A stretch of DNA of 64,000 nucleotides, from the NCBI GenBank assembly GCA_035771175.1, contig CM069593.1:44983054-45047053 (forward strand), written 5' to 3'. Below the pieces are notes generated by a model. That model had not been told where the DNA came from and did no database searches. It saw nothing but the letters and a program-made list of their open reading frames with translations. The translations under genes were made by a program, and so were the position numbers. Source of the DNA: Paratinospora sagittata (Eukaryota; Streptophyta; Magnoliopsida; Ranunculales; Menispermaceae). The first letter of the stretch is position 1, and each line of letters begins with the position of its first letter. Below, in pieces: positions 1-11,760 of the stretch.

Positions 1-44
1 GGAAAATAAGAGTTAATATGCAACCATGCATAAAAATGTGGTGA
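1..44 (+). CDS. 3' end of upstream copy of double-TFIIS-N gene (partial)
   Basis: These 44 bases equal the last 44 coding bases of the gene copies ending at 32862 and 63951, and end in the TGA stop at 42-44. They encode the basic C-terminus, ending KIRVNMQPCIKMW. Only part of the final exon lies inside the window; the other fourteen exons must be to the left. It shows that a third copy of the gene end exists. Confidence 0.9.
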   Translation, partial: KIRVNMQPCIKMW

Positions 45-144
45 CAAGTTTTTTTCAGTCAAATGTTGGTTTACATGGATATGGAAGGAACTGCACATTC
101 AGTTGTGTATTATGAACATTTTGTAAAACATTGTTTGCTAATGA

Positions 145-150
145 AATAAA
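145..150 (+). terminator. Poly(A) signal of upstream gene copy
   Basis: A canonical AATAAA lies about 100 bp after the stop codon, in an A/T-rich 3' UTR, followed by a T-rich stretch. The same hexamer follows the unit A gene at 32963-32968. Confidence 0.55.
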
Positions 151-169
151 TGCAATTATTTTTTTTAAG

Positions 170-2050
170 ATCTATTGATTTATAATCACCCTTTTTTTTT
201 AAATCTGCATGTTTATGCTTAACCATGACAAATGTAAAGAAGGCATTTGTCAAATATATCCTAAAGAACTAAACTCAACTAACATAACAAAACCTTTTTC
301 CTAATCTAAACCCCAAAGGGAAGTATAGTCTTGACTCAACTTCTCTCAAAAGACAAACAGCAGGCATTCCATTCACACAAACTGAACATGGTTAAACCAG
401 GGAGTTTTTGTTTGTGTACAACACATGTTAATTAACAAGATTTCAGTCAATCAGGGATGATTTAAAAAGAAACCCAAACTATAAGACAAATTGGGTTTAT
501 TGAGAAAGACAAATGCTAAACGTAAATTCTCACCACAAATTACATGACTAGTGAGGTGGCTTTTGAGGTGGCCTAGTTTTGTTGGTTACGTTGACAAGTT
601 CAAAAATTTTCAACAGTGGTAGTTAATGCCAAACGTAAAGTGCGACCCTAATGGCTTTCTTTTTGCTAAAAAACTATTTTTATTTTTATTTTTTAACAAA
701 AAAAATGATTTTAGTATTACATTTTAAAATTACTTTCTTATTTGTATAAAAATAATTTTATTACTTAATAAAAATTAATTTTCTTATTATTAATAAAAAA
801 ATTGTTTTTGATAAAAAAATAATGTCATTGTCTTAGTAAAATAATTTTAATTCTAATAAAAATTAATTTTAATATTTTAATAAAATTACTTTTAATAATT
901 AAAAATATTATTTTTATAAAATAACAAGTTTATATTACTAGCGCTTAAAAATAATATTATTTTTTAATTAAATTCTATTTAATAAAATAATTCTACTATT
1001 TTAAAAAGCTAATTCTATTAGTTTTGGTAAAATTATTATTATAAAAAAACTTAATTTATCATATTTTTAGTACTAAATTGTTTTTAATAAACAATAAATT
1101 TACTTTTTGATAAAAAAAATAATATTATTCCTCTAATAAAAGTAATTTTATTACTTTAGAAAAATACTTTTATTATTTTAAATAAAAATTAATTAAATTA
1201 TTTTTATTTATAATAAAAATAATTTATCATCAAAGATTATGTTTTTCATACTTTAGTGTGGCACATATTTTCTGCAGTGAATACTTAAAACAAATTCATA
1301 AAAAATTTAGAAATATCAACGAGGATGCACTGCTATGGCCAAATAACACTGAAAGAAAAAAAACAAGAACCCATTTCTATTAATCAACCTAAAACAATGT
1401 TCCATTACATAATTAAAGACAAAAACTTTATAATTCAACATGCAAACAAAAAAACTCTACCATCTCAATTTGAAAACCACTTCTGCAAAGCACCTCACAT
1501 CACATCGCCTTCTTTGTTACTACCATGTCTTTTCCATCAAACGTGGGCATTGTAAAATGGTCGTAATTTATAATATGTTAACTCGATCAACACGTAGATG
1601 AGGAAATCATAATTACAATGTACAAACCGTAATACCTAGGAGCTACCAACATTATGCATCAAGTCTAGAAAAGAAGACTAATGAAAGTTATAGATGCCTT
1701 GGTTGCTCCATTGTGATTGATATGAAACTTGTGAAGATACCATCATGTCCTGTATTGAAATAAGGTAGTCAAAACTTTGAGCCAAATAAGTGAATTAGTT
1801 TATGAGTATTTTAATTACCAAATGACTTGATGCTACATTGGTGACTTCATGATTGTCACTGTACTAAAGTTGGTGAACATCCTAAAAATTGTTCCCTCTA
1901 CTATTATTTTGTATAAATAAATAAATAATAAAAGTAAAGCATGTCAAATAAATGTCATAAAGCACAAATAATTGCTATAAAATATTTTTTGAACATAATA
2001 ATGTTACAATTATTAAACAAAAAAAAACAATTAACTGTCTTTTTCTTGAA
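170..2050. other. AT-rich intergenic DNA, unit A
   Basis: No gene is supported here. Bases 660-1240 are low-complexity runs built from TTTTATTA/TTAATAAAA-like words. The short ORFs (for example 1325-1555 and 1941-2147) have no recognisable domain. Compared with unit B, unit A lacks 36-39 bp near 314 and about 15 bp near 520. Confidence 0.8.
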
Positions 2051-2946
2051 TTATGAAATTTCCCAAAGGCTTTCAAACTCTTCAATCTCCAAAGATTCAT
2101 ACACCACATTTTTTGATAACATGTTCACGCTCTTTGTAACCACATAGTTTTTTGGCACCTTCTTCATTATATGCCAAAAGCATACGCGATGTTTAGCTTT
2201 TGGGAAAGCTCTGGATATCGTTGCTTGGATTGAAGGACATTGATCAGTGATAAAGGCATTAGGCACTCTCCCTGACATACAAGTTAGCCAAGTAGTAAAA
2301 AGACACTTATAACTATTAATTGTCTCACTTGAAAGTGAGTGACACCCTAATAACACAGATTGATCATGATGATTAACTTCAACAAATAAAGCAAATGGCA
2401 TGTCATATTTGTTTGTTAAATATGTGGTGTCAAATGAAATAACATCCCCAAAGTAATGATACGAGGCTCTTGACCTTGCATCAGCCCAAAAAACATGTCT
2501 TAAATGACCTTCATCATCTATATCCATCACATGAAAGAAATTGGAATTTCTCTTTTGATTATGCACAAAGTATAAACGTATTGCCTCTCCATTACCAACA
2601 CCAAGTTTTAATCTCCCGACTTTTTCTACATAATTCCTTGCATCCTTCTCCCCCAATTTAATGTTCTTGTAACCTCCAACTCTCTTAGCAAAGGTAAGAT
2701 ATGACTTTGAAAGCGAGATTTCTACTTCATCATTTACCTCAAGTTGTTTCATAACCCGATGATTCAACATTCGGTTGCTTCGAAAAAATCTTGTCTTTCG
2801 CGAGCTAACCAAATGATTGTGTTCAAGGTTCACACTTATCAAGTGCCACGAACCATATCTGACATGAGCCTAACAGTTATTTGAGCTCTACAATTACACT
2901 TTGATGTAATTGTGTTTATGTACTTGTTCTTATGCTTTTGATCACA
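2051..2946 (-). pseudogene. FAR1/FRS-like gene relic, unit A: MULE transposase part
   Basis: FAR1-related proteins are transcription factors derived from Mutator-like transposases. This part shows the end of the FAR1 DNA-binding region (NLEHNHLV) and then a MULE transposase-type core: FDTTYLTNKYDMPFALFVEVNHH is the region of the first catalytic Asp, followed by ITDQCPSI and HRVCFWHI motifs. The reading stops after FESLWEIS, so the second half of the transposase domain and the SWIM zinc finger found in full FRS proteins are absent. A frameshift lies near 2845, just before WHLISVNLEHN. Upstream (higher coordinates) the gene is cut by a solo LTR, and its N-terminal part resumes at 5002-5321. It could be an FRS gene or a once-autonomous MULE; either way it is broken. 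Confidence 0.8.
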
Positions 2947-2951
2947 TTTAC

Positions 2952-4996
2952 TGTAACATCTCGTACCTCTAGTCAAACTTTTATGTCGACTTGTATATAT
3001 TGTCAGACGTATTTATACGCATGTTGATGACCGTAAATTGTTGTATTTGTATGCACTCTAGGGTAATAGGAATCCCGAGACCCTAGTTGTAACATTAGAG
3101 GCATGATACTTAGGAAATTCACTTTGGACACCAAGGAGCGCGCTCCAGTGTTGGCAAACAGAGAGTGAAAATTTTGAGCTTGAGTAGAAATACACTCCTT
3201 GGGGAGAAGCGCGCTCTTTGCGGGGAAACAAAGACCAAATCTGTTTTTGGGCAAGGAGGAGCACGCTCCTGAGCCTTCTGATAATTTTTTTTTATAAGTC
3301 GTTAAAGCAGTTTGCACGTAAATAAAAGAGGTTTCTGGCCCATTCTTAGCTCATTTGAGCTGGTTTGAGTTCTAAAGAAAGGGAAAATGAAGGAGAAAAG
3401 GAGAACGGAGAGCTAGGGTAGCAATTCTGAGGCTTCGGTAAGTGATTTTTAGCTCAAAACTTGCGAATTTTCATTCCTTTCTTTGATTTGTTCATCATAT
3501 GTGAAGTTGAACGGATTTGGTGAGGGTTGAACGAAATTGTGATGGCCTGGGGTTGGCCAAATCCGTGGCTTTTGCATTTAATTATGTTTTTAATGGGTTC
3601 TTGATAGAAATTAAGATTATGGCATGTAAAATCTACAGGGAAATTGGTGTTGAATTGAGGGTACACCCAAACCTTGTTGTATACAAAAACAGCTAAGGGT
3701 TTGAGGGTGTTCAAATGGGTGTTTATGAGATTTAAATGATGAATCTTGACTTAAATAGGTTCTATTAGGATGTGTACATAAATTGGACGGTGAAATTGGA
3801 GGAAATTGATGTTTTGTGTTGGGAATGTCCCAACTAGGGACTGTTTAAGCTTGGAGTGGGAGTTTTGTGTGTTGTAGCTAAAAATTGTAGTTGAATGTGA
3901 ATTATATTGTGATATGTACAGATTGTCATTGTGAAAGTGGCTGGCTCTTGAGTGATTAGCTGGAAATCTATGAACAACTTGTGTAGGGGCTATAAAGGTG
4001 TACTTTGATGAGTGGGAAAGCATAGGATTGTACCCATTGTGAGTATTTCTTACTTTTGGTTTTATGTATGGTATTATATGTATAAATCCAATTAGTTAAA
4101 TGTAAACATGATATTGTACTTACATATGTGTTTTAAATACATGAAATAGTTTTAGTAATGGAGCATGTCTTGGGATCTATTGAATAGGTCACCAACATGA
4201 GAACCCTCCTAAGAGAATCCGATTGGCTAGGATCTATAAATGGCAAAAGTAAGGACGGTGCACTCCTTGGGTATAATGAGGGGAAGAAGCACTTACTTTC
4301 CTAAGATCTATGAATGGGTAAATTGTAGACTTTGCACTCCTTATCGATGCATGATGAGGGGCAAATGCGCATAATGACCTAAAAGGTGGGAGATGGACAC
4401 TGAGATTTGCATTGTCGTGAAAATGCATGAATACGATGAAACATATATTGATCATGTATTCATAACTGATTAACTTGCTTGCATCATGATATAAATATTG
4501 TTTTAATGTCATGTTTTGTTATCAATGCATATGCAATGTCATAGGTAGAATATTCACTGGGCTAGTTGTTACTCAACCCAAACTCCCAATCTTTTCAGGG
4601 CAAGACATCAAGGGCAAAGGCAAGATTCAGGAGATGTAACTACGATCTTTGCTAAATGTATGTATTTATATATTTGTTGAGTTTTGGAAAGTCATTATGT
4701 ATTTTGTTTACATATACATGACACTATGTAACATATTTATAATTTAGATGAGTGTGTGGACATGTATATAAAGATGAACGACTAAGTTGTTATGTGAAAT
4801 GGATAAAATGGAATGGTTTGATAATATGTTATTATTAGTGGATGGAAGAATTTTTAGGATGATATTGTATGATATGCAAATGGATGATTCAGTGTGTGGA
4901 TAGGTTAGGCTGACAGGGTATCAAGTACTTCTAGGTGTGGCGTATGTGGTATTCTGTGTCGGTCGTGACGTCACTTTACGAAAGGTGGTCGCGACA
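2952..4996. mobile_element. Solo LTR in FAR1-like gene, unit A (2,045 bp)
   Basis: The element begins TGTAACATCTCG and ends GGTCGCGACA. It is flanked by perfect 5-bp copies of TTTAC (2947-2951 and 4997-5001). TG...CA ends, a 5-bp duplication, no internal coding region and a size of 2 kb indicate a solo LTR left by recombination between the LTRs of a retrotransposon, probably Ty3/gypsy. It contains a perfect 12-bp palindrome, GGAGCGCGCTCC, at 3135-3146 and two degenerate relatives within 130 bp. Removing it restores a continuous FAR1 domain. Confidence 0.9.
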
Positions 4997-5001
4997 TTTA
5001 C

Positions 5002-5321
5002 CTTCTCTACCACATGCTAAAATTTTTCTATTTTTTTCACCATTTCTCGTTTCTCCATGTACCTATGATCTTTGTACCAAACCCTACGCGTTGAACATAC
5101 TCGTTGTAGAACTCTTGAATATCTTGTAATGATTTGAATTGCATCCCTGTCTTTGGTACTAAATGATCATCATTGACTTCATATATATATATATATATTC
5201 TTTGACTAGCTTCCCCATTATCTCTTTCGATATTTTTTCTTCTATCAGTTGATTTTTCACCATTTTCTACCACTGCTTCCTTGCTAGATAGCTCTTTTGT
5301 TGATAGTTCTTCCGTTATCAA
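5002..5321 (-). pseudogene. FAR1/FRS-like gene relic, unit A: N-terminal part
   Basis: The translation contains PKTGMQFKSLQDIQEFYNEY, the start of a typical FAR1 DNA-binding domain, after an acidic Ser/Glu/Lys-rich leader. An AT dinucleotide run at 5184-5200 is translated as alternating Ile-Tyr. No ATG is seen at the 5' end, so the true start is lost or in another exon. Across the solo LTR the domain continues (CDQKHKNKYINT, then KCNCRAQITVRLMSD on the far side), which confirms that the two parts were one exon. Confidence 0.75.
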
Positions 5322-5529
5322 AATAAATCATCAAACATTGTAGTAGAGTGAAGCAAATACAAAAAACAATAATAATTAAAAAAACTAAACAAAAATAAAA
5401 TAAATTAAAAGGATATAATTATATATAAATTACATCATCGCATGTGATTCACACAAGATAAACCATAAATTTCTCAAAATCTAACTATCCACTTCAAATG
5501 AGTTATAATTTCTTTAACATTCGAATTAG

Positions 5530-5615
5530 TGGAGGCTTTTGCAACCACTTGAGGTAATATTAACTCATACATGTTGCTTTTCTTTCAACCTTCTACCTTG
5601 TCTTAACATTGAACT
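5530..5615 (+). pseudogene. Relic of double-TFIIS-N gene (exon 12 end and intron 12), left part, unit A
   Basis: The stretch matches 32194-32282 of the intact gene: the GGAGGCTTYTGCAACCAC coding end of exon 12, then intron 12 up to CATTGAACT. The copia element is inserted here with a GAACT duplication, and the relic continues at 27753. The first copy of the match is therefore an old fragment of the gene family that predates the copia insertion. Confidence 0.8.
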
Positions 5616-6345
5616 TGTTGGAAAATGAGCAAATAAAACATGGTTTTTCACCATTTTCAGTTAAATATTAAAGTGGGACCCACAAGTCATTTTGGGTGGG
5701 TCCAAGTTGATTATTAATCTTTGATATGTGAAGATTATGAATATATAAGTATTTAGCTATACCCATTTATATATGAATGAAAAATTAAGTCTAAAGTAGC
5801 CTACTTCATAAATCTAAAGTGGTAAAATTTGAAAACAATCTTTTAGCCCCACATGGGAAAGATAAAATTCTAATTATTTACTTATAAGTGTAGCTAGAAT
5901 ACTACACTTGAATTTCAGCTAACACACTCACACAATGAAGGCTCAGGAGTGATGTTTTGCATCACCCCACGCACGTGCTCGAGTGTGCGAGGGCGAAAGA
6001 GCGATGAGTTAAAGTGTTGTTGTCACTAAAAGGAGATCGTTGTATCCTTAGAGACAAGTGTCATATACCGTGAGCACCTAAGTAGGACATAATTGCTTAA
6101 AGACATAGAGTTACACTCTAGCCTCAATCTACGTCATTACTCTACTGGAATAGTAATTGATCTAATTTAACTAGATATAGTCTTGTACCCGGTACCTTTA
6201 AATAGTGAACGGGTGGCAGCTTGCTGCTTTAGAAGAGTGTTATTTAAGCGAAACCATTTTGACTCCACCACTTAGACTGAAGACTAATCTAATTGATTAT
6301 TTTGAAAGCTATTTTTCAGTGATTATTGCCACCATACAGTCAACA
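5616..6345 (+). repeat. Copia 5' LTR, unit A (730 bp, internally deleted)
   Basis: It aligns with the 1,176-bp 3' LTR at both ends but lacks about 470 bp that correspond to roughly 26950-27415. The missing part holds the CG-rich, GATC-rich block and the TCTAAATAGAGCC segment that probably includes the core promoter. Confidence 0.85.
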
Positions 6346-6365
6346 ATCTTAAGACAATTATGCTA

Positions 6366-7290
6366 ATGGAGATAGACTTTGTCCCTAAACCAACTACTAC
6401 TTCTATGAAACCTGAGAAGCCAGAGAAGTTCGCTAGCACTGACTTCCAAAGTTGGCAACAGAAGATGTTAGTTTACCTTACCACCCTCAACTTGGACAAG
6501 GTGCTAAATTAAGACGAACCTGAACTGAGAGATGATGAAACTGACAAACATGTTATTGCTACAATTCAAGCATGGAGACACTCTGATTTTCTATGCAAGA
6601 ATTATATTCTAAATGGGCTAGAAAATACACTGTATAATTTGTATAGTACAGTCCGTACTGCCAAGGAACTCTGAAATTCTTTGGATAAAAAATACAAGAC
6701 TGAAGATGCCGGCCATAAGAAATTTGTGGTCAGCAGGTTCCTTGATTACAAGATGGTGGACTCAAAGATTGTGTTGGATCAAGTTCAAGAGTTACATATT
6801 ATTCTCCATGAGATTCATGCAGAAGTTGCCACCTACTTGGAAAGATTTCAAGAACTATCTCAAGCACAAGCGTAAGGAGATGGGACTTGAGGACCTTATT
6901 ATCAGATTGCGGATTGAACAAGACAATAAGAGTCAAGACAAGAAAACTAGAGACCATACAGAGCCTAAAGTTAACCTTGTGGAGGGAAATCACACTGGTG
7001 ATAATCAGGCCAAAAAGAAAGGAAAATCTCATAAATTCAATGGCAAGTGCTATAATTGCTAAAAACAAGGGCACAAAGCCAAAGATTTTTGATTGAAAGG
7101 CAAGTCCAAGAACGATCAAGTCAATATGACTGAGGAGAAGACTGAAGATGTAACTGACCTGATGCTATATGTTGTGGTCTTTGAAGCCAACATGGTTGAT
7201 GAACCCAGAGAGTGGTGGATTGATACTGGAGCCACTCGACATGTTTGTGCTGATAAGAACATGTTTTCCTCTTATACAACAATAAGATGA
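6366..7290 (+). pseudogene. Copia gag and protease, unit A (degenerate)
   Basis: Starts with ATG at 6366. The gag shows the copia-type pattern KPEKFASTDFQSWQQKM and TTLNLDKV, a later region DYKMVDSKIVLDQVQEL, and a zinc knuckle CYNCxKQGHKAKDF. In the knuckle a TAA occupies the position after the second Cys, and the last Cys is Phe. The protease motif is WWIDTGATRHVCADKNMFSS, with the D-T-G triad intact. In-frame stops occur after KVLN, after AKEL and in the knuckle, and there are frame changes. No functional polyprotein can be made. Confidence 0.85.
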
Positions 7291-7850
7291 TGTAATCTAA
7301 TCATGGGCAATTCAGCAATTTCAACAATAACGGGTCTTGGAAGGTGGTTCTCAAGATGACCTCAGGAAATGAACTCGCCTTGATCGATGTGTTGCATGTA
7401 CTTGACATCCGGAATAATGTTTCAAGCTTACTGTTAAGCAAAAGTGCTTTTAGGATGGTCTTTGACTCTAATAAATTTGTACTTTCCTAAAATAGTGTAT
7501 TTGTGAAAAAATGGTACTTAGAAAGGGGATTATTCAAAATGAATATAATGCCTGTAATCTGCAACTTTGAAGATAATAAAGATTCATCTTCTGTTTATTT
7601 TTTGGAGTCTTCTTGTTTATGGCATGATAGATTAGGACATGTTAATTTTAATTCATTACGAAAATTGATGAATTTAAAATTATTACCTAACTATCAAATT
7701 GATCCAAATCATAAGTGTGAAATATGTGTTGAGGCAAAGTTAACTAAAACACCATTTCATTCAGTTGAAAGAAACACTGAACCTCTAGACTTAATTCACA
7801 GCGATATATGTGACTTAAAGTGTTGGGGTGTTTAGCTAAGGTAGCAATAC
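7291..7850 (+). pseudogene. Copia GAG-pre-integrase and truncated integrase, unit A
   Basis: The region holds protease/pre-integrase linker sequence (about 7300-7490) and then [18 protein letters not shown], with the HHCC-type residues and CEICVEAK. The integrase then stops at [13 protein letters not shown]. The expected DDE catalytic core is missing: sequence jumps from the start of the core to the VAIP-PKRVKIGP region that normally lies after it. Unit A also has a 1-bp deletion near 7338 compared with unit B. Confidence 0.82.
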
Positions 7851-8770
7851 CTTAACCTAAAAGGGTTAAGATAGGGCCTGAAACCATTGATTGTATATTC
7901 ATTGGTTATGTTCATAACAGTAGTGCATATAGGTTCCTTGTATACAAATCAGATATTTATGATATACATGTGAATACAATTATGGAATCTAGAAATGCAT
8001 CATTTTTTTAGCATATTTTTCCAAATAAAAATATGCAAGAGCTAAGTTCCAATAAAAGAATTTATGACACTGCAAATAGTAGTAGTAATCCTCCAGATAA
8101 AAATTTTATAAGATGAACCTAAACGCAATAAAAAGGCTAAAGTTGCAAAGTCTTTTGGTCCTGATTTTCTAATATATATGTTAGAAAGTGAACCTCAAAC
8201 TTTTAAAGAGGCAAAATCAACACCCGAACCTCCTTACTGGAAGGAAGCAATAAATAGTGAAATTGAATCAATCATGCACAATCATACCTGGGAATTGGTA
8301 GATTTACCATCAAGTATGACGCCTTTAGGGTGTAAATAGATTTTTAAAAGAAAATTAAAGGTTGATTTTCAATTGATAAATATAAGGCTAGGTTGGTAGC
8401 CAAGGGATTTAAACAAACAGAGGGCCTTGATTTCTTTGATACATATTCACCGGTAACTAGAATAACATCCATAAGAATGTTAATTGCTATTGCTACAATA
8501 AACAATATCGAAATTCGTCAAATGGATGTCAAGACAGCTTTCTTAAATGGTGAATTAGAAGAAGAGATATATATGCAACAACCTGAAGGATTCGTTGCAT
8601 CTGGACAAGAACGTAAGGTGTGTAGACTTGTTAAATCATTATATGGAGTTTTAACAAGCACCAAAACAATGGCATATTAAATTTGACAATGTCATGTTGT
8701 CCAATGGTTTTAAAATCAATGAATATGACAAATGTGTATATGTCAAAAACACACCAAAGGGCTATGTCAG
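7851..8770 (+). pseudogene. Copia integrase C-terminal region and first half of reverse transcriptase, unit A
   Basis: Bases 7860-8010 encode KRVKIGPETIDCIFIGY and SSAYRFLVYKS, typical of the copia integrase C-terminus. From about 8180 come PPYWKEAINSEIESIMHN, then RLVAKGFKQTEGLDFFDTYS, RQMDVKTAFLNGELEEEIYM and QPEGFV, the first half of copia reverse transcriptase including the first catalytic Asp in MDVKTAFLNG. It is interrupted at 8770 by a solo LTR; the YVDD half resumes at 11761. Confidence 0.88.
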
Positions 8771-9207
8771 TGTGACGCCCCAAAAATTATTTCATCTAGC
8801 CCATAACCCAATTGCACTTTGCCCAAACTCTATGCGTTGCCTTGATATGTTTGGTGTTTGTTTGATGGTTGTTTAATGTTTGTATAGTTGATGCTTGATA
8901 ATGTATATAAATATGTGTATCATAAATTGTATATGGGTCATGTTAAATTAAATTATAATGCATATGTTATTATTTATGCATGGACCCATTAAACCATGAA
9001 TTGATATGAGTTAGGATTGATTGAATAAAAGGATAAATGAGAATGAAAATTTGGTGTATTAAATGGATTGGATATCTAAAATACATGAAAGCATGAAATT
9101 GGTTAAAGTGCATGTAGTTGGTATGGGTAGTATGAGACCAACACATGTGAAGGTTGGTGCATGAAAGTGGGCAAGTGTCCCATGCCCTCAAGGAAGTGCT
9201 AGAATGA

Positions 9208-9290
9208 GTGGAGGGAATCAAGGAGAGAATCAAGGAGGAAATCAAGGAGAGAATCAAGGACAGAATCAAGGAGGGAATCAAGGAAGTGCT
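9208..9290. repeat. GA-rich short tandem repeat in solo LTR
   Basis: About seven units of a 12-bp motif close to GAGAGAATCAAG. It opens a long frame (EGIKERIKEEIKER) that looks like a charged coiled coil but is only a translation of the repeat. Counterpart near 42103-42182. Confidence 0.8.
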
Positions 9291-9489
9291 AGAAAGAGGT
9301 GAGTGGAGAGAAAGGAAAAAAGAAGAGAAAGGAAAGAAGAGAAAGAAAAGAAGAGAAAGGAAAGAAGGAGGGAGTTGCAGGAGGAAGATCTCTGCGACAT
9401 TTTCATCAAAGAGCTGGATCTTTGGGATAAATGGTCAGATTGAGTTAAAAATTTGTCAGCAAGTTCGTAGCTTATGGTTATTCATTCTG

Positions 9490-9860
9490 GTCGGTGCAGA
9501 TCTTGATCAGAGGTTTCGTCTAAGAGATCTAACCTCTCAAACAAAGTTGGTCGGAAAGTCTGGATTTCTCATGTCATTTTGCTCAAACTTCTCGATCTCT
9601 TTAATCTACCGTTGGATGGATATAAAATTTGGGTACGTAGTGTACAACTGATATTTCTGTATGCTGAACGGTGAAGATCTTGATTAGAGGTTGTTGCCGA
9701 GAGATCTAACCTCTGAAACAAAGCTGGTCGGAAAGTCTGGATTTCCTGTGCCGTTTCGCTCAAACTTGTAAATCTCCTCAATCTACCGTTGGATGGATAT
9801 CAAATTTGGGTATGAAGTTTATAACTGATATTTCTGTATTCTGAACGGTGAAGATGTTAT
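9490..9860. repeat. Two ~185-bp tandem copies in solo LTR
   Basis: Each copy runs through AGATCTTGATYAGAGG, GAGATCTAACCTCT, TGGTCGGAAAGTCTGGATTT, CTACCGTTGGATGGATAT and TGATATTTCTGTAT. A third, diverged CCACCGTTGGATTGGGCTG unit follows near 9970. The same arrangement is in unit B at about 42385-42745. Confidence 0.75.
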
Positions 9861-10934
9861 GCGTTTAGTATTTTGTGTGATATAGTCATCTGAGTTTGAG
9901 TATTTGCAGCAGGAAAGGAGAAATTTTTTAATTAGAGACTTGTTCATCAAATATACTTATCTTTTCGGTCCACCGTTGGATTGGGCTGATATTTGGACAG
10001 AAGGTTTGTTTCTTCACATACTTCAATCTGTACGGCTGATTTTGTGATTACATATTTGTGTTGGTAGATTGATACATCTGAACAAAATATTAAATGAAGA
10101 ATTGGTAGGGTTGCTTGTATTAGACCTAAATTTAGAATATGAACTTAGACCTTTCCAAATAGCTTGCATGTCAACTATGTTGACCTAGTTGCAATTGTTG
10201 ATGAACCCATGATGCAAAATCAGTGATATACATGGCTGAACATGGTGACCTAATGTAAATCGGCAATATGGCCTAAGTATGAAAAATTTCATATTTTAGG
10301 GCTTTTGATGCTTTTGGCCTAAAATCATTGAATTGATGCAACTTATGTTTAATTAAGCATGATTAGGGTTGATTATGCTACTGATTTGGTGGTTGTGACC
10401 ATATCATGGGCTAGGCCTACTTGTGCTCAAGTGACCCAATGTGGGCATGTTTATGCCTAAAGGAATTGAAAATCAGTATTTTTGATTAATAGAATGGTTT
10501 ATGTATGAGAACTATGCATTAGAGGCCTAAGTCATGTGATTTGAGTTAAATGATGGGATTAGATGGGATTTAGGCCTATTGTTTATATGTGGGCTGATTT
10601 AGGGTTGATGTGTAATGTCTATGTGATTGAGCATAGAAATTGATGTATGGTAGGATATTGATGTATGTTTCAGGATCTTGATTGGGTTGATTCGGTTTCG
10701 TGGTCGTGTGTGGTTAAATACTCTCGCGAGGCTTGGTTGTGAGTAGACTTCATTTATGATTATATCTTTTATGTCATCATATCACTTATATATTGTATGT
10801 TGAAATCATGAATGTGTTCTAATGTTTTGAATGATGCATTGATTTGAGAAAACCTTATGACTTTGGTTGGGCCCATCTATCTGGCTAATAGGGGGACTTA
10901 ACCTTGTCATAGGAGGGTTTTAGGAAAGGAAGAC

Positions 10935-11034
10935 ATTGGGGTCAACGGTACGGTGAAATAGACGTGCACTAGTAACCCAAAATAAACATGATTGGGATCA
11001 ACGGTACGGTGAAATAGACGTGCACTAGTAACCC
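10935..11034. repeat. 56-bp tandem duplication private to unit A
   Basis: The segment from ATTGGGGTCAACGGTACGG to CTAGTAACCCAA occurs twice with a 56-bp period. Unit B has one copy near 43828-43870. Confidence 0.85.
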
Positions 11035-11760
11035 AATGCATGTGGAATGTGGATCCAAATTGATAAGCTTTTACTTGCATCGAACTTATTATAAATGCTT
11101 GATATCTATATGTTGTGAGCTTTTAATCATGCTACACATTGACATGCATACATGATATTTATTGATGAGTATTAATAGCATATTTGAATTTTATTCACTG
11201 GGCACCGTTGTCTCACCCTCATTTTCCTCTTTCAGGTCTTTCTGTCCCGAATAAGGGCAAAGGAGTAGTTATATCTTGAGGGCCTTGCCTGCGAGAGAAT
11301 CCAAGGTCTCGATGTGAGTTGAGAGGCATTTTGATTGAACTGTGTTTTAAATTATAAAGTATTATATTTTGGATTATGTAATTATAACACTTATCACATT
11401 GTAGTATGGGTGAGTTGGGACTTGTTAGATAGACCATGTGGGCATATGACGATTTTTATTTGTACCCACAATTTTGGACTTTATGTGTATGTCAATTTTA
11501 ATGGACTGTAGGGATTATGATTTTATTTGTGGTTTATTTTTATGGATTATCTCTTGTCTTTGATGATTAATACGGTGGGTAGTTTTGTTTAGTACCTTTT
11601 GATATTATGTCGTTGTTTGAGATAAGGCTCATAGGGTCTCAACCACCTCACGGGAGTTGAGGAGTGGTCGGAGATGCCTACGCCGGGCGTCCCGCCCCGT
11701 CATTCCGCACGCTATTCCCTGCGGGGTTGGTGGTCCGGGGCGCGGTGTAGCCACAGTCAT

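Larger units (their letters stand above)
8771..11755. mobile_element. Solo LTR in copia RT, unit A (2,985 bp)
   Basis: Begins TGTGACGCCCC and ends GTAGCCACA. The target duplication is GTCAG (8766-8770) against GTCAT (11756-11760); in unit B both are GTCAT. No coding region is seen. It contains a 12-bp-period GA-rich repeat (9208-9290), two ~185-bp tandem copies (about 9490-9860) around the recurring CCGTTGGATGGATAT, and a very GC-rich last 100 bp. The Ty3/gypsy assignment rests only on ends and length. Confidence 0.88.

Noticed and set aside
2051..5321. A functional FAR1-type transcription factor
   Set aside because: Solo LTR insertion, frameshifts, missing C-terminal half and no start codon in both units.
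9208..9651. 147-codon ORF with a Lys/Glu/Ile-rich repeat, like a coiled-coil protein gene
   Set aside because: It is a translation of a 12-bp GA-rich tandem repeat inside a solo LTR, and the counterpart in unit B does not preserve the frame.
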